Positions 33,291-45,200 of a DNA stretch of 64,000 nucleotides are shown in pieces. The notes under the pieces are model-generated. The model searched no databases, had not been told where the DNA came from, and was given only the letters and a program-made list of their open reading frames with translations. Each line of letters starts with the position of its first letter. The stretch's first letter is position 1. The translations under genes and the position numbers were made by a program. Origin of the DNA: Xiphophorus maculatus (taxonomy: Eukaryota; Chordata; Actinopteri; Cyprinodontiformes; Poeciliidae); the NCBI RefSeq assembly GCF_002775205.1, contig NC_036453.1, positions 15,251,594-15,315,593 on the forward strand, written 5' to 3'.

Positions 33291-36200
33291 TCACAGGAGG
33301 GTGATCTGCTCCTCTTCATCATCCTCTTCTGCTTTGTCTTCATCCTTCCGGTCTGGAGTCTGCACACAGATTGGATCAGAACCATGAGCATCACCTTCAG
33401 CCTCACGTCCACCAGCAACAGCCAATCAGAGCTCAAGTTTACTCAACACACCTTGGACCATTCCTCGACACAAAGGATTCGCGTTACTGCCATCTAGTGG
33501 TCAGATTTATGTCAGGTTATTATGACTCCTTACTGGATTAGAGCAGCCTTTCTCAAACTGTTGGTGGCCCGCGGGCGCCCCCTAGTGGTCCGCGAGGTGC
33601 TGCACGTAAACGACCGTTTATTTGGCGTGACGTCTGCTCAAAGTGCGACGGTACAGCTAGCTTACCAAAGGACTGTGTTAAAAATAATAATGGAAAACTG
33701 GTTTTAAACCGTGTCACTCAAAAGAAAAGCTGCAGGTACAGGTGGAAAGAAAACAACTCCAGGAATATTCTTTAATCAGAAGAAGATAAGTCACAGCTGC
33801 TGAGTGTTGATTCACTAGCGACTCGATTCCTTTGAACGGTAGGAATCGCTCCAGTTAGTCAGAACTGTTCTTTGTTTTTCTAACTTTACTTGGTAATGAA
33901 TGATGCTCTGCTTTCAGGTCAACAGCAATTGTCATTTTTATTTAATTAAAAATTATTAAACTGAATTAAATAAATACAATTGATAGAAATGGGTTAAATG
34001 AATTTTATATTTAACGGTGCAGAAAAGGATTTTTTATTTCTGTTAAAGCAACTCAAATCTGTTTTTCTTTAATTGTGCTTCTGAATCACAAATAGCGCTA
34101 AATGTTATTAATGCACATAACACTTTTTTTTTATTTCTGTGTTTGACATCATTGGAAAGCTTAGACACTTTAAGAATCTGTAAATAACTCAAAGTACCCA
34201 AGTGTTCATGGCTTCGTCGTGGCCAGTCACATTTACCAAACAGCACCACTCTTCTCATTAAGATGAACAAAGAAAACAATAATATGTGAGTTAAAAGACT
34301 ATTTTCATTTCAGGTTGCATCATATATTAAGTTGTGTTATTATCGAGGGGGAAATTTCAGGTTAGGTGGTCCATGACAGCTTGCTAAATGGGTTAACTGG
34401 TCCTCAGCCTGATAAACTTTGAGAAACACTGGATTAAAGGCGGAGGAGGCCCCGGGGAAGACCCAGGACACGCTGGAGGGACTATGTTTCGCAGCTGACC
34501 TGGGAACGTTGGGATTCCCCTGGAGGAACTGGAACAAGTGGCTGGGGAGAGGGAAGTCTGGGCCTCCATTCTTAATCTGCTACCCTTGCGACCGACCCCG
34601 GATAAGCGGAAGAAAATGGATGGATTATAGGCTAACTTCGTATCTGTTATCTGAATTTTCAGTATAATTGTAAATAAATTCAGGCAGTGAAGGGACATCA
34701 ACAACAAATCAAAGCTACATTAGAGTCAAAGGTGAAAATCTGCAGTAATTTGTAAAGATTACTTTTCTTTTTCCGATTTATGTTGTAATTCTTTGACCTT
34801 TCCTGCCTAAGCAGCTAGCTGGGCTCTGGCTCAGGCTGGAGCTATCAAGCTAATATCAGAGCCAATCCCAGAGCTAATCCCAGAGCTAATCCCAAAGCCA
34901 ATCCCAGAGCTAATCCCAGAGCCAATCCCAGAGCTAATCCCAGAGCTAATCCCAGAGCTGGTCCCAGAGCTAGTCCCAGAGCTAGTCCCTGAGCTAATCC
35001 CAGAGCTAATCCCAGAGCTAGTCCAGAGCCAATCCCAGAGCTAGTCCCGCTCAAAGCCGCTAACGATGTTCCGACCGCTGTCAGTTCTGGTTCTGTTAGA
35101 CACAGGTAGCTATCTGATGGCTAACAGTTAGCTTACAGATGGCTAACAATTACATTACCGGTAGCTAACAGGTAGCTAATAGTTAGCTAACAGATGAGTA
35201 TCAGATGAGTCTCAGGAGTATTCTGTGATGTATTTCAGGTGTGTATCAGAGTTGTGTATTCTCAGGTGATTTCTCAGGTGTGTATCAGAGGTGTGTATTC
35301 TCAGGTGAGTCTCAGGCAGTGCAGTGGCGGCGGCGCTCACCAGGAACAGCAGCGTGTGGTGGATGATGAACTCTCTGGTGAGTGCGATCATGTCCTGGCT
35401 CATGACTTGGAACATGGAGGGCGCCAGTACCACGGCCAGGTTGTGGGCCGACATCTTGTTGTCCTGAGAGAACACCTGGACCCTGGATAGAGTGGGAGGA
35501 GCTAGTGAGCAGGTGGGCATCAGGCAGGTAATCATGTCAGGGTTCGGCTCGGTTACATGTAAAGGTGTCCAAACATCATGTTCAGGGTGGCTCTGCTGTC
35601 AGGGGGTAGTTGCCGTAGCAACCGTCGGTACTCTTTGAATCTGCTGCGCTCCTTTGGAATCACTGGGAGATAGTAACTGGTTAGACTGGTGGCTGCAGGT
35701 GGAGACGCTTCACCTGTAGGGTGGGGGAGAGGGGGGGAGTACCTGCAGCCTTCTGCCACTGCTGCAGCTCCGCCTGCGGCACCAGGCTCTGCTGGTCCCG
35801 GATGATCTGCTTGAGTGAGGAGCCAACGTCCAGGATGCCCTGCTCGTGAGCCTCCAGGGGGGCGGAGTTTGGTGACGTCATCAGGGCCTTCACCAGCTCT
35901 TTGACCTTCAGCGCCAGGCCGCAGCGCCGGTACAGGCCCTCCACCTTCAGCCCTGCACACAAGTACACTCCGCCCACTCAGGTTTCCATGGAAACACTCT
36001 TAACACAGTTCAGCACAGTTTAGATCAACAGCAGTTCTGGTTCTGCTGGAGGCAACCAGGTCAGTCAGGAGGTTTTGGTACCAAACTGGTTCTGGTCCAT
36101 CAATTGGACCGACCCGGTCTATCAGAATCAGACGTGGGCCACTGATCTGGACATGGACCCCATTGGTTCTGCTTCAGGTTCTACAGCTGGACCAGAATAA

Positions 36201-39200
36201 TCCAGGTTCTGACCTGGCAGCTCTCTGGTCCACTTCCTGTTGGCAGCTTGTGGCAACAGGAAGTGGACTCCTGACCCAGACTCACCGTAGGTGGTGATGT
36301 GTGAGACGCAGCGCTGGATGGCCGGGGAAACAGAACCTTTCACGGCGCCGTCAGTCATCGACATCTGACTCAGCCTAGCTGGGTTCTGATTGGCTGCAGG
36401 TGGACCCTCAGAAGCTGGATGCTGATTGGCCAGAGCTCTCTTCAGGTGCTGGAACATGGTCTCAGTGCTGCGCTGCTCCTCAAAGCGTAACGACACGGTC
36501 CTGATGGGAGAACACCTGTCCAGGCTCAGCCAATCACAGCTGGGGCGGAGCTGCTCTCCGTATGAATACTTTTGGACTGGACTGAAGGTGTGTGAGAGAC
36601 TCACCTTTCTGCTGTTACCAAGGTAATGGTGTCTTCATACAAAACCATATCTGAAAGAGGAAAGAGATCCAAACTGACTCAAGATATGAAGAAATGGAAA
36701 AAAATTTACATCAACTCAACCTGATGGGGGTACAGGTGTGTCTTCTCTAGAAAGAACAGGAAGTTGCAGTCAAAATTAAAAAATGACTATAAACATCCAT
36801 TTCCTTAAGGTGTGATTATTTATGGGTGTAAATATTTTTAGGGGGTGAATATCTTGGCGTCAGCCAGTGCGGCTCTACCTGTGGGACTGAGCATGCTCAG
36901 TGGGAAGGTCAGGCTGCGCTGCCCGGCTCTCTCCACCGGGTGGAGGCTCACTCCTTCGTCCCACAGCACCAGCCAGGCGTCAGACTGAGTGGAAGCCCCG
37001 CCCACGTCCACCATGCGCACCTTGCTGACGGCTGAGGCCCCGCCCACCTCAGCGTAGGACACCCCCCCTGGTAGAATGACCTGAAGGCAGGGCAGAGGTC
37101 AGTTTGTCTGCCTCGGCGTCAACGGCGACGGCAGCAGGTTTCTACCTTAAGGATGTGCACCAGGTGATTCTGCAGCGAGTCGCTGTTGTCGGCGTCACAG
37201 ATGATGTGATCGTTCAGCGTCACCATCTCAAACTGGAGCGCCGACCTGAAATAGCCACAGGTCACGGAATCAGAATTGGAAAACTGAACGAATCATTCCT
37301 GCTGGAAGAGCATCCTGAGGCTGCAGCATCTCTATCAAAATCTTCGTCTTCTGACTAGCATTAGCATGCTAACTCCTCAGGTCTTTTCATATTTAGACAG
37401 CCATTTTTCTTTTCGAGATGGCAGTCATTTGGAAGTCGCTTAGATCAATTTTGAAGCCTTTTAGACCAATTGAGGCAAACAACTGCCTCATCATTTGTTT
37501 TCCACTTTGCTCATCCGGTGGTTCATAATCTTCTGAAGCGAATCAGAAACTGAGGAGCTAGCTGTTAGCCAGCCTCACTCCAGGCACCAACCGTAAAAGC
37601 ATGAAGATGAAACACAGACTGAGACAGTCGTCTTTATGGTTATCGTTAGCTTCTGCTAAGTGCTTAGCTACTTACAGTCAGCTTCTAATAATTATTTTGT
37701 TTAGAGGCTTAGTGTTATCTTTCACTAGTTTTCTATGTTTTTGGTAGTTTATGATTAGTGGAGCTAAGATTCTCGTTTCGCGAATTAGTGGTTGGTGAAG
37801 CTAACTTTGGTTAGCTGTGCTGTGCTACTGCTGATTTTAGTGCTAATACATTCTTCATTACAACCATGGCGGCCATCTTGAAAAATCCAAATATTTTCAC
37901 GAAATATTTCTGTGTCCAGTTATGTCTGATTTGATACCAAAAGTATTAATCCGTGATAAATTATGGCACATTTTGTGCAAAAATTAAGTTTCATTGACAG
38001 CCATAACCACCATCTTGTTTTTAGTGGCCAGGCATTTGTTTAAAAAAAAAAATTAAAAAAAATCAATCCTCTGGAAACATCTGGACCACGTTCGGTTCTC
38101 ATGCACGCAAGTGAGGATTCAAAAGAAATAATCTGCTGCATCATGATGGAGGTTTGTGTTCACACTTCAGCTGGAATAATTAATTTTTCTGGAATCACGA
38201 CAGATTTCTGGGACTTGTTTATCATTTATTAATTTCTGTTACAAGTAAAATTAATTAATCTTTTAGTATTATTTTTACTGATGACTTCTGATTGGCTGGT
38301 TGAGTTTTATGTTTCTGATCTGGTTTCTAATCCTGTTCATAATCTGGATTTACCCGTCTTTGAGGAAAACGGACAAAACTTCTCTCAGGTCCAGGACGTC
38401 ACAGGCTGCAGAATCATTTTCCAACGAGAAGAAGAAGCGATCTGCCTCCAGTTTCCCATGGAGTTCTTCCTCCTCCTCTTCTTCCTCACCTGCCCAGGTA
38501 ACACAGAACACATTATTTAAAGGGACAGAGCGCCTCCTGGTGGACACACTGCACTGGGCCGACTACAGGCTCAGAGCGTTCTGGGAGGGGGAGGAGACAG
38601 CATTGAGGTCCAATCAGAACCACTGGCATGGACAACAGAACCAGCACCATCAGAACTGGGCCACCAGGTTCTGGTGCTGGTTCTGATAGCAGCTGGTCTT
38701 CAGCCTCCTACGGACCCACAGCTCCCTCTGCAGGCGGCATTGGGTACTGCAATGTTTCTGCTGTGATGGAAGAACCCAATCAGAACCTGGCCGGTTCTGA
38801 GCCTGGGGTGACACCAGAGAGCCTTTCTGGTTTGGGTCCAACTTCTGATGAGGTCTGACCACACCGGAACCAAACTCTCAGAACAGCCAGGACTTCCTAC
38901 ACCCCAGTCTGGTTCTGGCTCTGGTTCTGGTTCTGGTCCAGCAGTCTTCAGGTTCTTTGTGTTTCTGTTCAGAAGGAATCTAACCTCGGCAGTCATGGTG
39001 TCTTTGCTCCAAGGGTCAAAGGTAGAGCCTCACCTGAGGGGACGGAGGCCTGCTTCCTGTTGGCTGGTTGAGGCTGGTGAGGTCGGACTTCTGCAGGAGA
39101 ACACAGGTGTGTTAGAGGCTTCAACTGTGACCTCAGGTGAGGTCAGGTGAGGTTTACCTGTGTACTCGTTGAGACGCAGCAACTCAATCTGCAGAGCCTG

Positions 39201-42200
39201 GCTGGCTTTCTCAGCCAGCAGGATGGGGGAGGGGCTCTGAGGGTCAGACGAAGACACCTGCACACAGGTAGAATGGTTCAGTTGATGGTTCGGGGGTGTA
39301 GAGGGTGCAGCGCTAAGCTAAGAGAGAGAGACCTTGGCTCCAGAGCAGATCAGAGACATTGTTTCCTCCACATTGTCACTGACAACCACCTGGCACAGCC
39401 TCTGAAACAACAACAACAACATCAACATCATCATCATCATCATCATCATCCGTTTTCCTTTGACCCGGTCGCCTCTGCTCTCACCTGGTTCATCATGGAG
39501 CGGCTGGAGGTCAGAGCGTGGACTCGCCTGTAGCGCCCCCTGCTGTATTTGTTCTGGATAAACGCCGCCCTCTCCTGCTCCGTCGCCTCCGGATGCAGCT
39601 GGTCTGCTGCCGGCACGGCTGGAGCCCACACCTGATTGGCCAGCCGGTTGCCGTAGGTGACAAAGAGCTGAAAGGATGGAGAAAGGTCAGGAAGAACTTC
39701 CTGTGTGGCAGGTTCAGCCGACTGAAACGCTCAGGTTTGTTCAGGTCATGGATCCAACATGGCCTTCACCAAACTTTCACAAATCAAAGTTTAACAAAAC
39801 TCGAACTGTTTACTCCATGACTGAAGAGTCTGAACTTTTTAAACTAGAGCGATCCTCAACATGGGGAAAATATGGTGGAATCTCCCTTTAGCAGTTAAGA
39901 GGCTAACTTCAGCTTGTATAATTCAGGATGTTTATGTTTGGACTAACGCTGGATTACAGTCAAATATGTCAAAACACATGGTAGCACATACAGACGTAGC
40001 ATGGCAACCATGTTTATTTATACAGATTTCTTTAAAGAAGAAAATACAAGGCGTGAGTGGCTATCCCAGGCATACTAGCTATTAGCTTATCCAAGGCTAA
40101 TGCTAGCCCATCTGAAGCTAACATCAGCTTCTCCAACCCTAATGCTAGCCTACCTACAGTTAACACCAACTTTTCCAATGCTAATGCTAGCCTACCTACA
40201 GCTAACACCAGCTTCTCCAATGCTAATGCTAGCCTACCTACAGCTAACACCAACTTTTCCAATGCTAATGCTAGCCTACCTACAGCTAACACCAACTTTT
40301 CCAATGCTAATGCTAGCCTACCTACAGCTAACACCAGCTTCTCCAAAGCTAATGCTAGCCTACCTACAGCAAACACTAGGTTCTCCAATGATAATGCTAG
40401 CCTATCTAGAGCTAACTCCAGCTTCTCCAAACTTTGGAATGGTCATGGCCTCTTAAGACGATTTCCCTGAAGAACCAATGTTGATCCTTCAGGCTTCACC
40501 TGTATCAGTGGTTCAGTCTTAATTTTGGCAGTAATAGGACACCATATGTACGTAGTGTTCTGGAGACAGCCCTTCCTGGGTAAAGCACTCTGCTGTTTCC
40601 GTGTTGCTATCAAGAACCAAAACACTGCAGCCAGATTGCTGACATTTTGAGTCGTTCTGGTGATTCTAGTGAAGTTTAAACCTCTAAACCTCCAATTATT
40701 CAGCTTTAGCCAGACAGGAGCCCCTTACTTCAGACCCTCAGACCTATCAGTCCTCCTCACATTTCAGAATCACCCAAAGGAAACTTATGTTTTAGTTTTC
40801 AGCCTTGGCCGTTACACCCGGGGTGTTTAGAATGCTTAACACCTTCACTCTTCCTGCATGTTTGCTCAAAGCTGCATTTCCAGTTTGCTGCTGCTGCTGA
40901 TAATTATGCTGTTACCTTTGTGCCCCAACCTGAGACTGATCTATGTCTCTGTCAGCAAGCAACAGTTAGTGATGTGTATGTCTGAATCTGTTCTGGCTCG
41001 CCTCCACAGTGATAAACTCTAACTATTGTCAGGGTATTCCCTCCTCAGATGAAATACAACTTATACCCAACCAGTCAATCAGCATCAAGTTAAGCATAAA
41101 ACATTCTTACTTTGTGCCTTTTAGTTAATATCCCTGCATTTCTACAGCTACCATGTTGGGTATGAGAGAGATTTCATGGTTTTACAGGAGATTTTTAGAG
41201 ATGTAGCCAGAGTTGCTCATCTCGCCTTGTGTAGCAAGACTTCCGGAAAGCCAGTTTTGTCTTCTGTTGAAGCTGCTGCCACTGAGTAAACGGTACCAAC
41301 CCCCACGTGTTTAAAGCTTAGTTTTGTATGAATCTGAACAATGATCTACGTTTCCCAACATGTTGATCCTTCAGGCTTCACCTGTATCAGTGGTTCAGTC
41401 CAGGTCTTGTTGTCCATCCTCAGGCTGCGGACCCTGGACAGGCTGTTGCCCAAAACTCTGTGCTGAGCTGAGAGCAGACAGACATTGATGGACAATCAGA
41501 GCAGTCTGGTCTCTAGCAGTACCTTTGGTAGCCACATCCTCAGTGGCTCCGCCCACAAGTTGTTTGCTTCCTACCTGCACAGTTATGGCAGATGACCAAC
41601 AGCAGGTTAACCGATGCCCACTCAGGATTGGCAGCTCCGCAGTCACCACACACTTTGTTGTAGGGGTTCTCCCACAGACGTAGTGCCACCTGGCTGCAGG
41701 ATTCAGCACTCTGGATGGTGGAGGTCAGGCTATCCAGCCAGAGCGACAGGTCCTTTGACGAGTCAACGGACAGACTATAGCACAGAAACAAGGTTAGCAG
41801 TGGTGCCAAGCGTAGTGGACAGGAAGGCTTGACGGACAGGTGAGTACTTGAAGGTCTTGTATGGGGTGACGAGGGCAAACGAGTGCTTTCCTGTCGCTTT
41901 CACCGTGGCTACGTTCAGGGGCACGGAGAAGGAGGCGATGCCCAACTGGAAGCTGTCTTTGTTGGGGTAAATCCAAAGGTCGTGACCCCAGACGGCAGCA
42001 TAGGCACGGCTCCGGGAGTCTTTCAAGGTGACCTGTCCATGTAGCTCAGAGGGGGTTGGGCTTTGCAGGCCACGAGTCGCCAACAGAGATGTGACCCACC
42101 CTTCCTGAACCTCTGGGGGAAAGAAAGGAGAAGAAAATAAGGATGAGATTCCGAGGTCCTACCAAAGGAACAAATCCAGAGGATTCATGCTCCCATCTTC

Positions 42201-45200
42201 TGATCTACTGCCAGAAACGTGTCTGATCCTGGGTGATGGATAAGGGGTCTGAACTGGAAGTGATTTGATCTGACATTCCTGTTCTCACTCTGTAGCTCCA
42301 CCAAACTTCACATCAGGACCAGAACATCTGGAGGGATCTAAAGTGATATCAAATTCTACTGAAGTACTTAGGGACCACGACTAAAGCTATACAAGGCTAA
42401 AACAGTGGACAGAGTTAAGTCAGAAATGTCTTCAGCTCATATCTCAGGACAAGAGATGGGGCGAAAAGAGACGGGACAAACTGAGACCTATGAGGATGCA
42501 ATTCAGGAGAGAGTTTTTAACAATGTTCTTCTTGGAATCCATGTCTGTGTTTGTCTCTCCCAAGACGTGTGGACAGCACCTTCATAGGTAATCAATCATA
42601 TTAACATGAACCAGACATGAGTCTCTGAGGAACCAAGTCCCAGAAAGACAACAGGACTCTGTCCAGGCGTCACTGTCCTACCGTTACTGTGAGCCATGAA
42701 GTCGTAGTGTTTCTTCCTGAAGTAGACGGAGAAGCGTCTTTTGTCCTGAGGCTTCACGTTGGTGATACTGGAGACATGGAACAGCAACTCACTGAACCGG
42801 TCCTGATCCACAAAACAAGAACCCAGTCAGTCAGCTGGCCGACACACCGGAGAACACACACAGGTTAAAGCACACAGGAGTACACTTACTGTTCGTTTCT
42901 TACGCAGGGACATCAGCTGGCCATCCAATGTCACCCACAGAACGCTGTATCTGATGGACAGAAAAGATATCATCACCTGGTATCCATCCATCTATCCATC
43001 CCCCAAAGCCCCCCTGCAAAGCCTTGAGGTTCTGGTCCTGGTACCTGAAGCCCTTCCAGACGTCCAGCCAGCTGGCCCGGACCACAGCGCTCTGAGGAGC
43101 TGAGCCTCCGCCGCCGCCCTTCTTCCTGGAGACCCTGATGGTGGCTGCCCTGCGGAGCAAAGAGCTGTCAGCAGACTAGGGCATCTGTCAGGTTTTACTC
43201 TGTGATCCTTTAATATACCCTGAGTTAGATCCACTGCTCACTGGTGCTACCTGGTCAACATGACAGGTGTTCTGGTCACATGATTCTAGTGTGACCACGT
43301 TGGAATTCAGAGTCCATACGTTACCATTATTAAAACTGAGCTTTAATGTTATTGGTTTCTATGACAACATGTCTGTGTTTCTGGCATCAGCCAATAGGAG
43401 CGCCTGGAGGCATTAAAACCAATCATCAGCTCTAGTTAAATGTTGAACAGAAGAAGAACCCGGAAGGAGATCCCTCAGAGAACATCGGACCTGGACATAC
43501 CTGGGAATCTTCTGCTTCACTGGTTTGGACTTCCTGCTTGGAGGGGGTGGAGCCGGTCGAGTCGGTTTCAAGCGATCTGATTGGTTGGGTGAAACTCTAG
43601 ATGGTAACCAACGAAAGAATAGCGTCAGTGTTAGAAGAAGGAGAAATCATCATCATCATCACAGACTCACCTGGTGGTAACCGGGTCAGAACCAGGATCC
43701 TTATCCACTGATGCCTCAGAACCAGAGACGGCGGGGCTACTGCCTTTATCATCCTCCTCATTGGACGACTCTGATTCAGCTTCTTCCTGATTGGTCCAAG
43801 TACCCAACACTGTGACATATGGATCTTCTTCTTTGATGGACAGAGGGGATGGAGACTGAACTGGAACCAGAACCATTGACCAGAATCAGACAGAGAGAAG
43901 GAAGGAAGGTCAGCTGATCAGAAACAGATCAAAACTGCTTGGGTCAGTAAGACAGGAACCAGTGGAACCCTGGGCAGGAATGATTGGACAGTGAGACAAG
44001 AACTAGTAGAACCCGGAGAAAGGAAACCAGGGTTTATAAGAGCTTTGATCAGTGGACCACAGGTTCTAACTGTATTCAGATCAGTTTAAGCAGATTTAGA
44101 AGAATCTGGATTCAGACAGGTCCTGAAATTCCAGAACAGAGACAGGTTGATGGTACCAGTACCTTCCTGAGCAGTAACTCCAGCGACCTCCATAGATGGA
44201 AACTTGACTCCTGCGGTTGGGTCCAAAGATGCCTTGACCAGCTGCGACAGAGCCCCGACATCTGGACACGTTCAGAACAACATGGACAGGCAGGTTTTAC
44301 CATGGGAAGATGTCTGTCTGTCCTGGGTCAGTCTAAAACCCAGAGGATCAGGCTTTAGGGTCAGAGGTTCTGGTCCTATTTCTGGGTCAGAAGAAGACCG
44401 TCTGAACCCATCTCTAGAACTTCAGTCCATGTCATTTAAAAACAGGCGAATGGACAGACTTTTCTCTGGTTACAGAAGCAGGAAGCAGGTCATCCCCCCT
44501 CCCTGAAACAACCTCCAGCTCCTCCTGGTGGGTTCCACCCGTTCTACCTTCAGCTGTAATCAGCCACCAGGACCACGAAGAAGCAGCAGCTCAACTCTGA
44601 GCTCCATGGATGCACAAAACTCTGCATTCATCAATCTATGTTCTAGATTGATGAATCCAATCTAGAACATCTACGGTCCGTCTAAGGCAGCGATCCCCAA
44701 AGTCGGTCCTCGAGGACTGGCATCCTGCATGTTTTAGTTCTCTCCCTGGTTTAACGCACCTGGATCAAATGATGGCTCGTTAGAGGCCTAAGAAGAGCAT
44801 TGACTTGCTGTAAAGGTTGTCGGTACCACCAGGGAGAGAACTAAAACATGCAGGATGCCGGTCCTCGAGAACCGACTTTGGGGACCCCTGGTCTAAGGTT
44901 TGTCTATGTCAGATCCTCAATCTGATTGGATGGCTTACCTGTGTGACTCCCTCCGTTCATGTTCAGTGGTGGGTGTGGCTCAAGTGAAAGGGGCGGAGCT
45001 GATGGGTTAGGAATGTTGTTAACAAACTCCTCCAAGCTGGTGATGTTACTCAGTGAGCTGATGATGCTTTCTAGGCTCGGAGAGTCTGAGCTGTTGGCAG
45101 CAGGTGTGGAGGGGGCAGGCCTTAGCGTAGCCTCACCATTAGCAGCCACAGCGTTAGCAGCCTCAGCTAACCCAGGAATGGTTGTGGAGATACTGTCAGT

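Larger units (their letters stand above)
39668..41381 (-). other. Long intron inside the ArfGAP coding region
   Basis: Separates [12 protein letters not shown] from [14 protein letters not shown]. It holds the 42-bp minisatellite (40090-40430) and both a copy of the upstream exon end (40478-40518) and otherwise unremarkable sequence. No further exon seen. Confidence 0.7.
43861..44938 (-). other. ARAP-like gene intron with MITE
   Basis: Holds the hairpin 44638-44670 and the MITE 44688-44890. The rest is GGTTCTG-rich sequence without an exon. Confidence 0.6.

Noticed and set aside
34845-35054. [11 protein letters not shown] frame on the minus strand
   Set aside because: It is a by-product of the 12-bp minisatellite.
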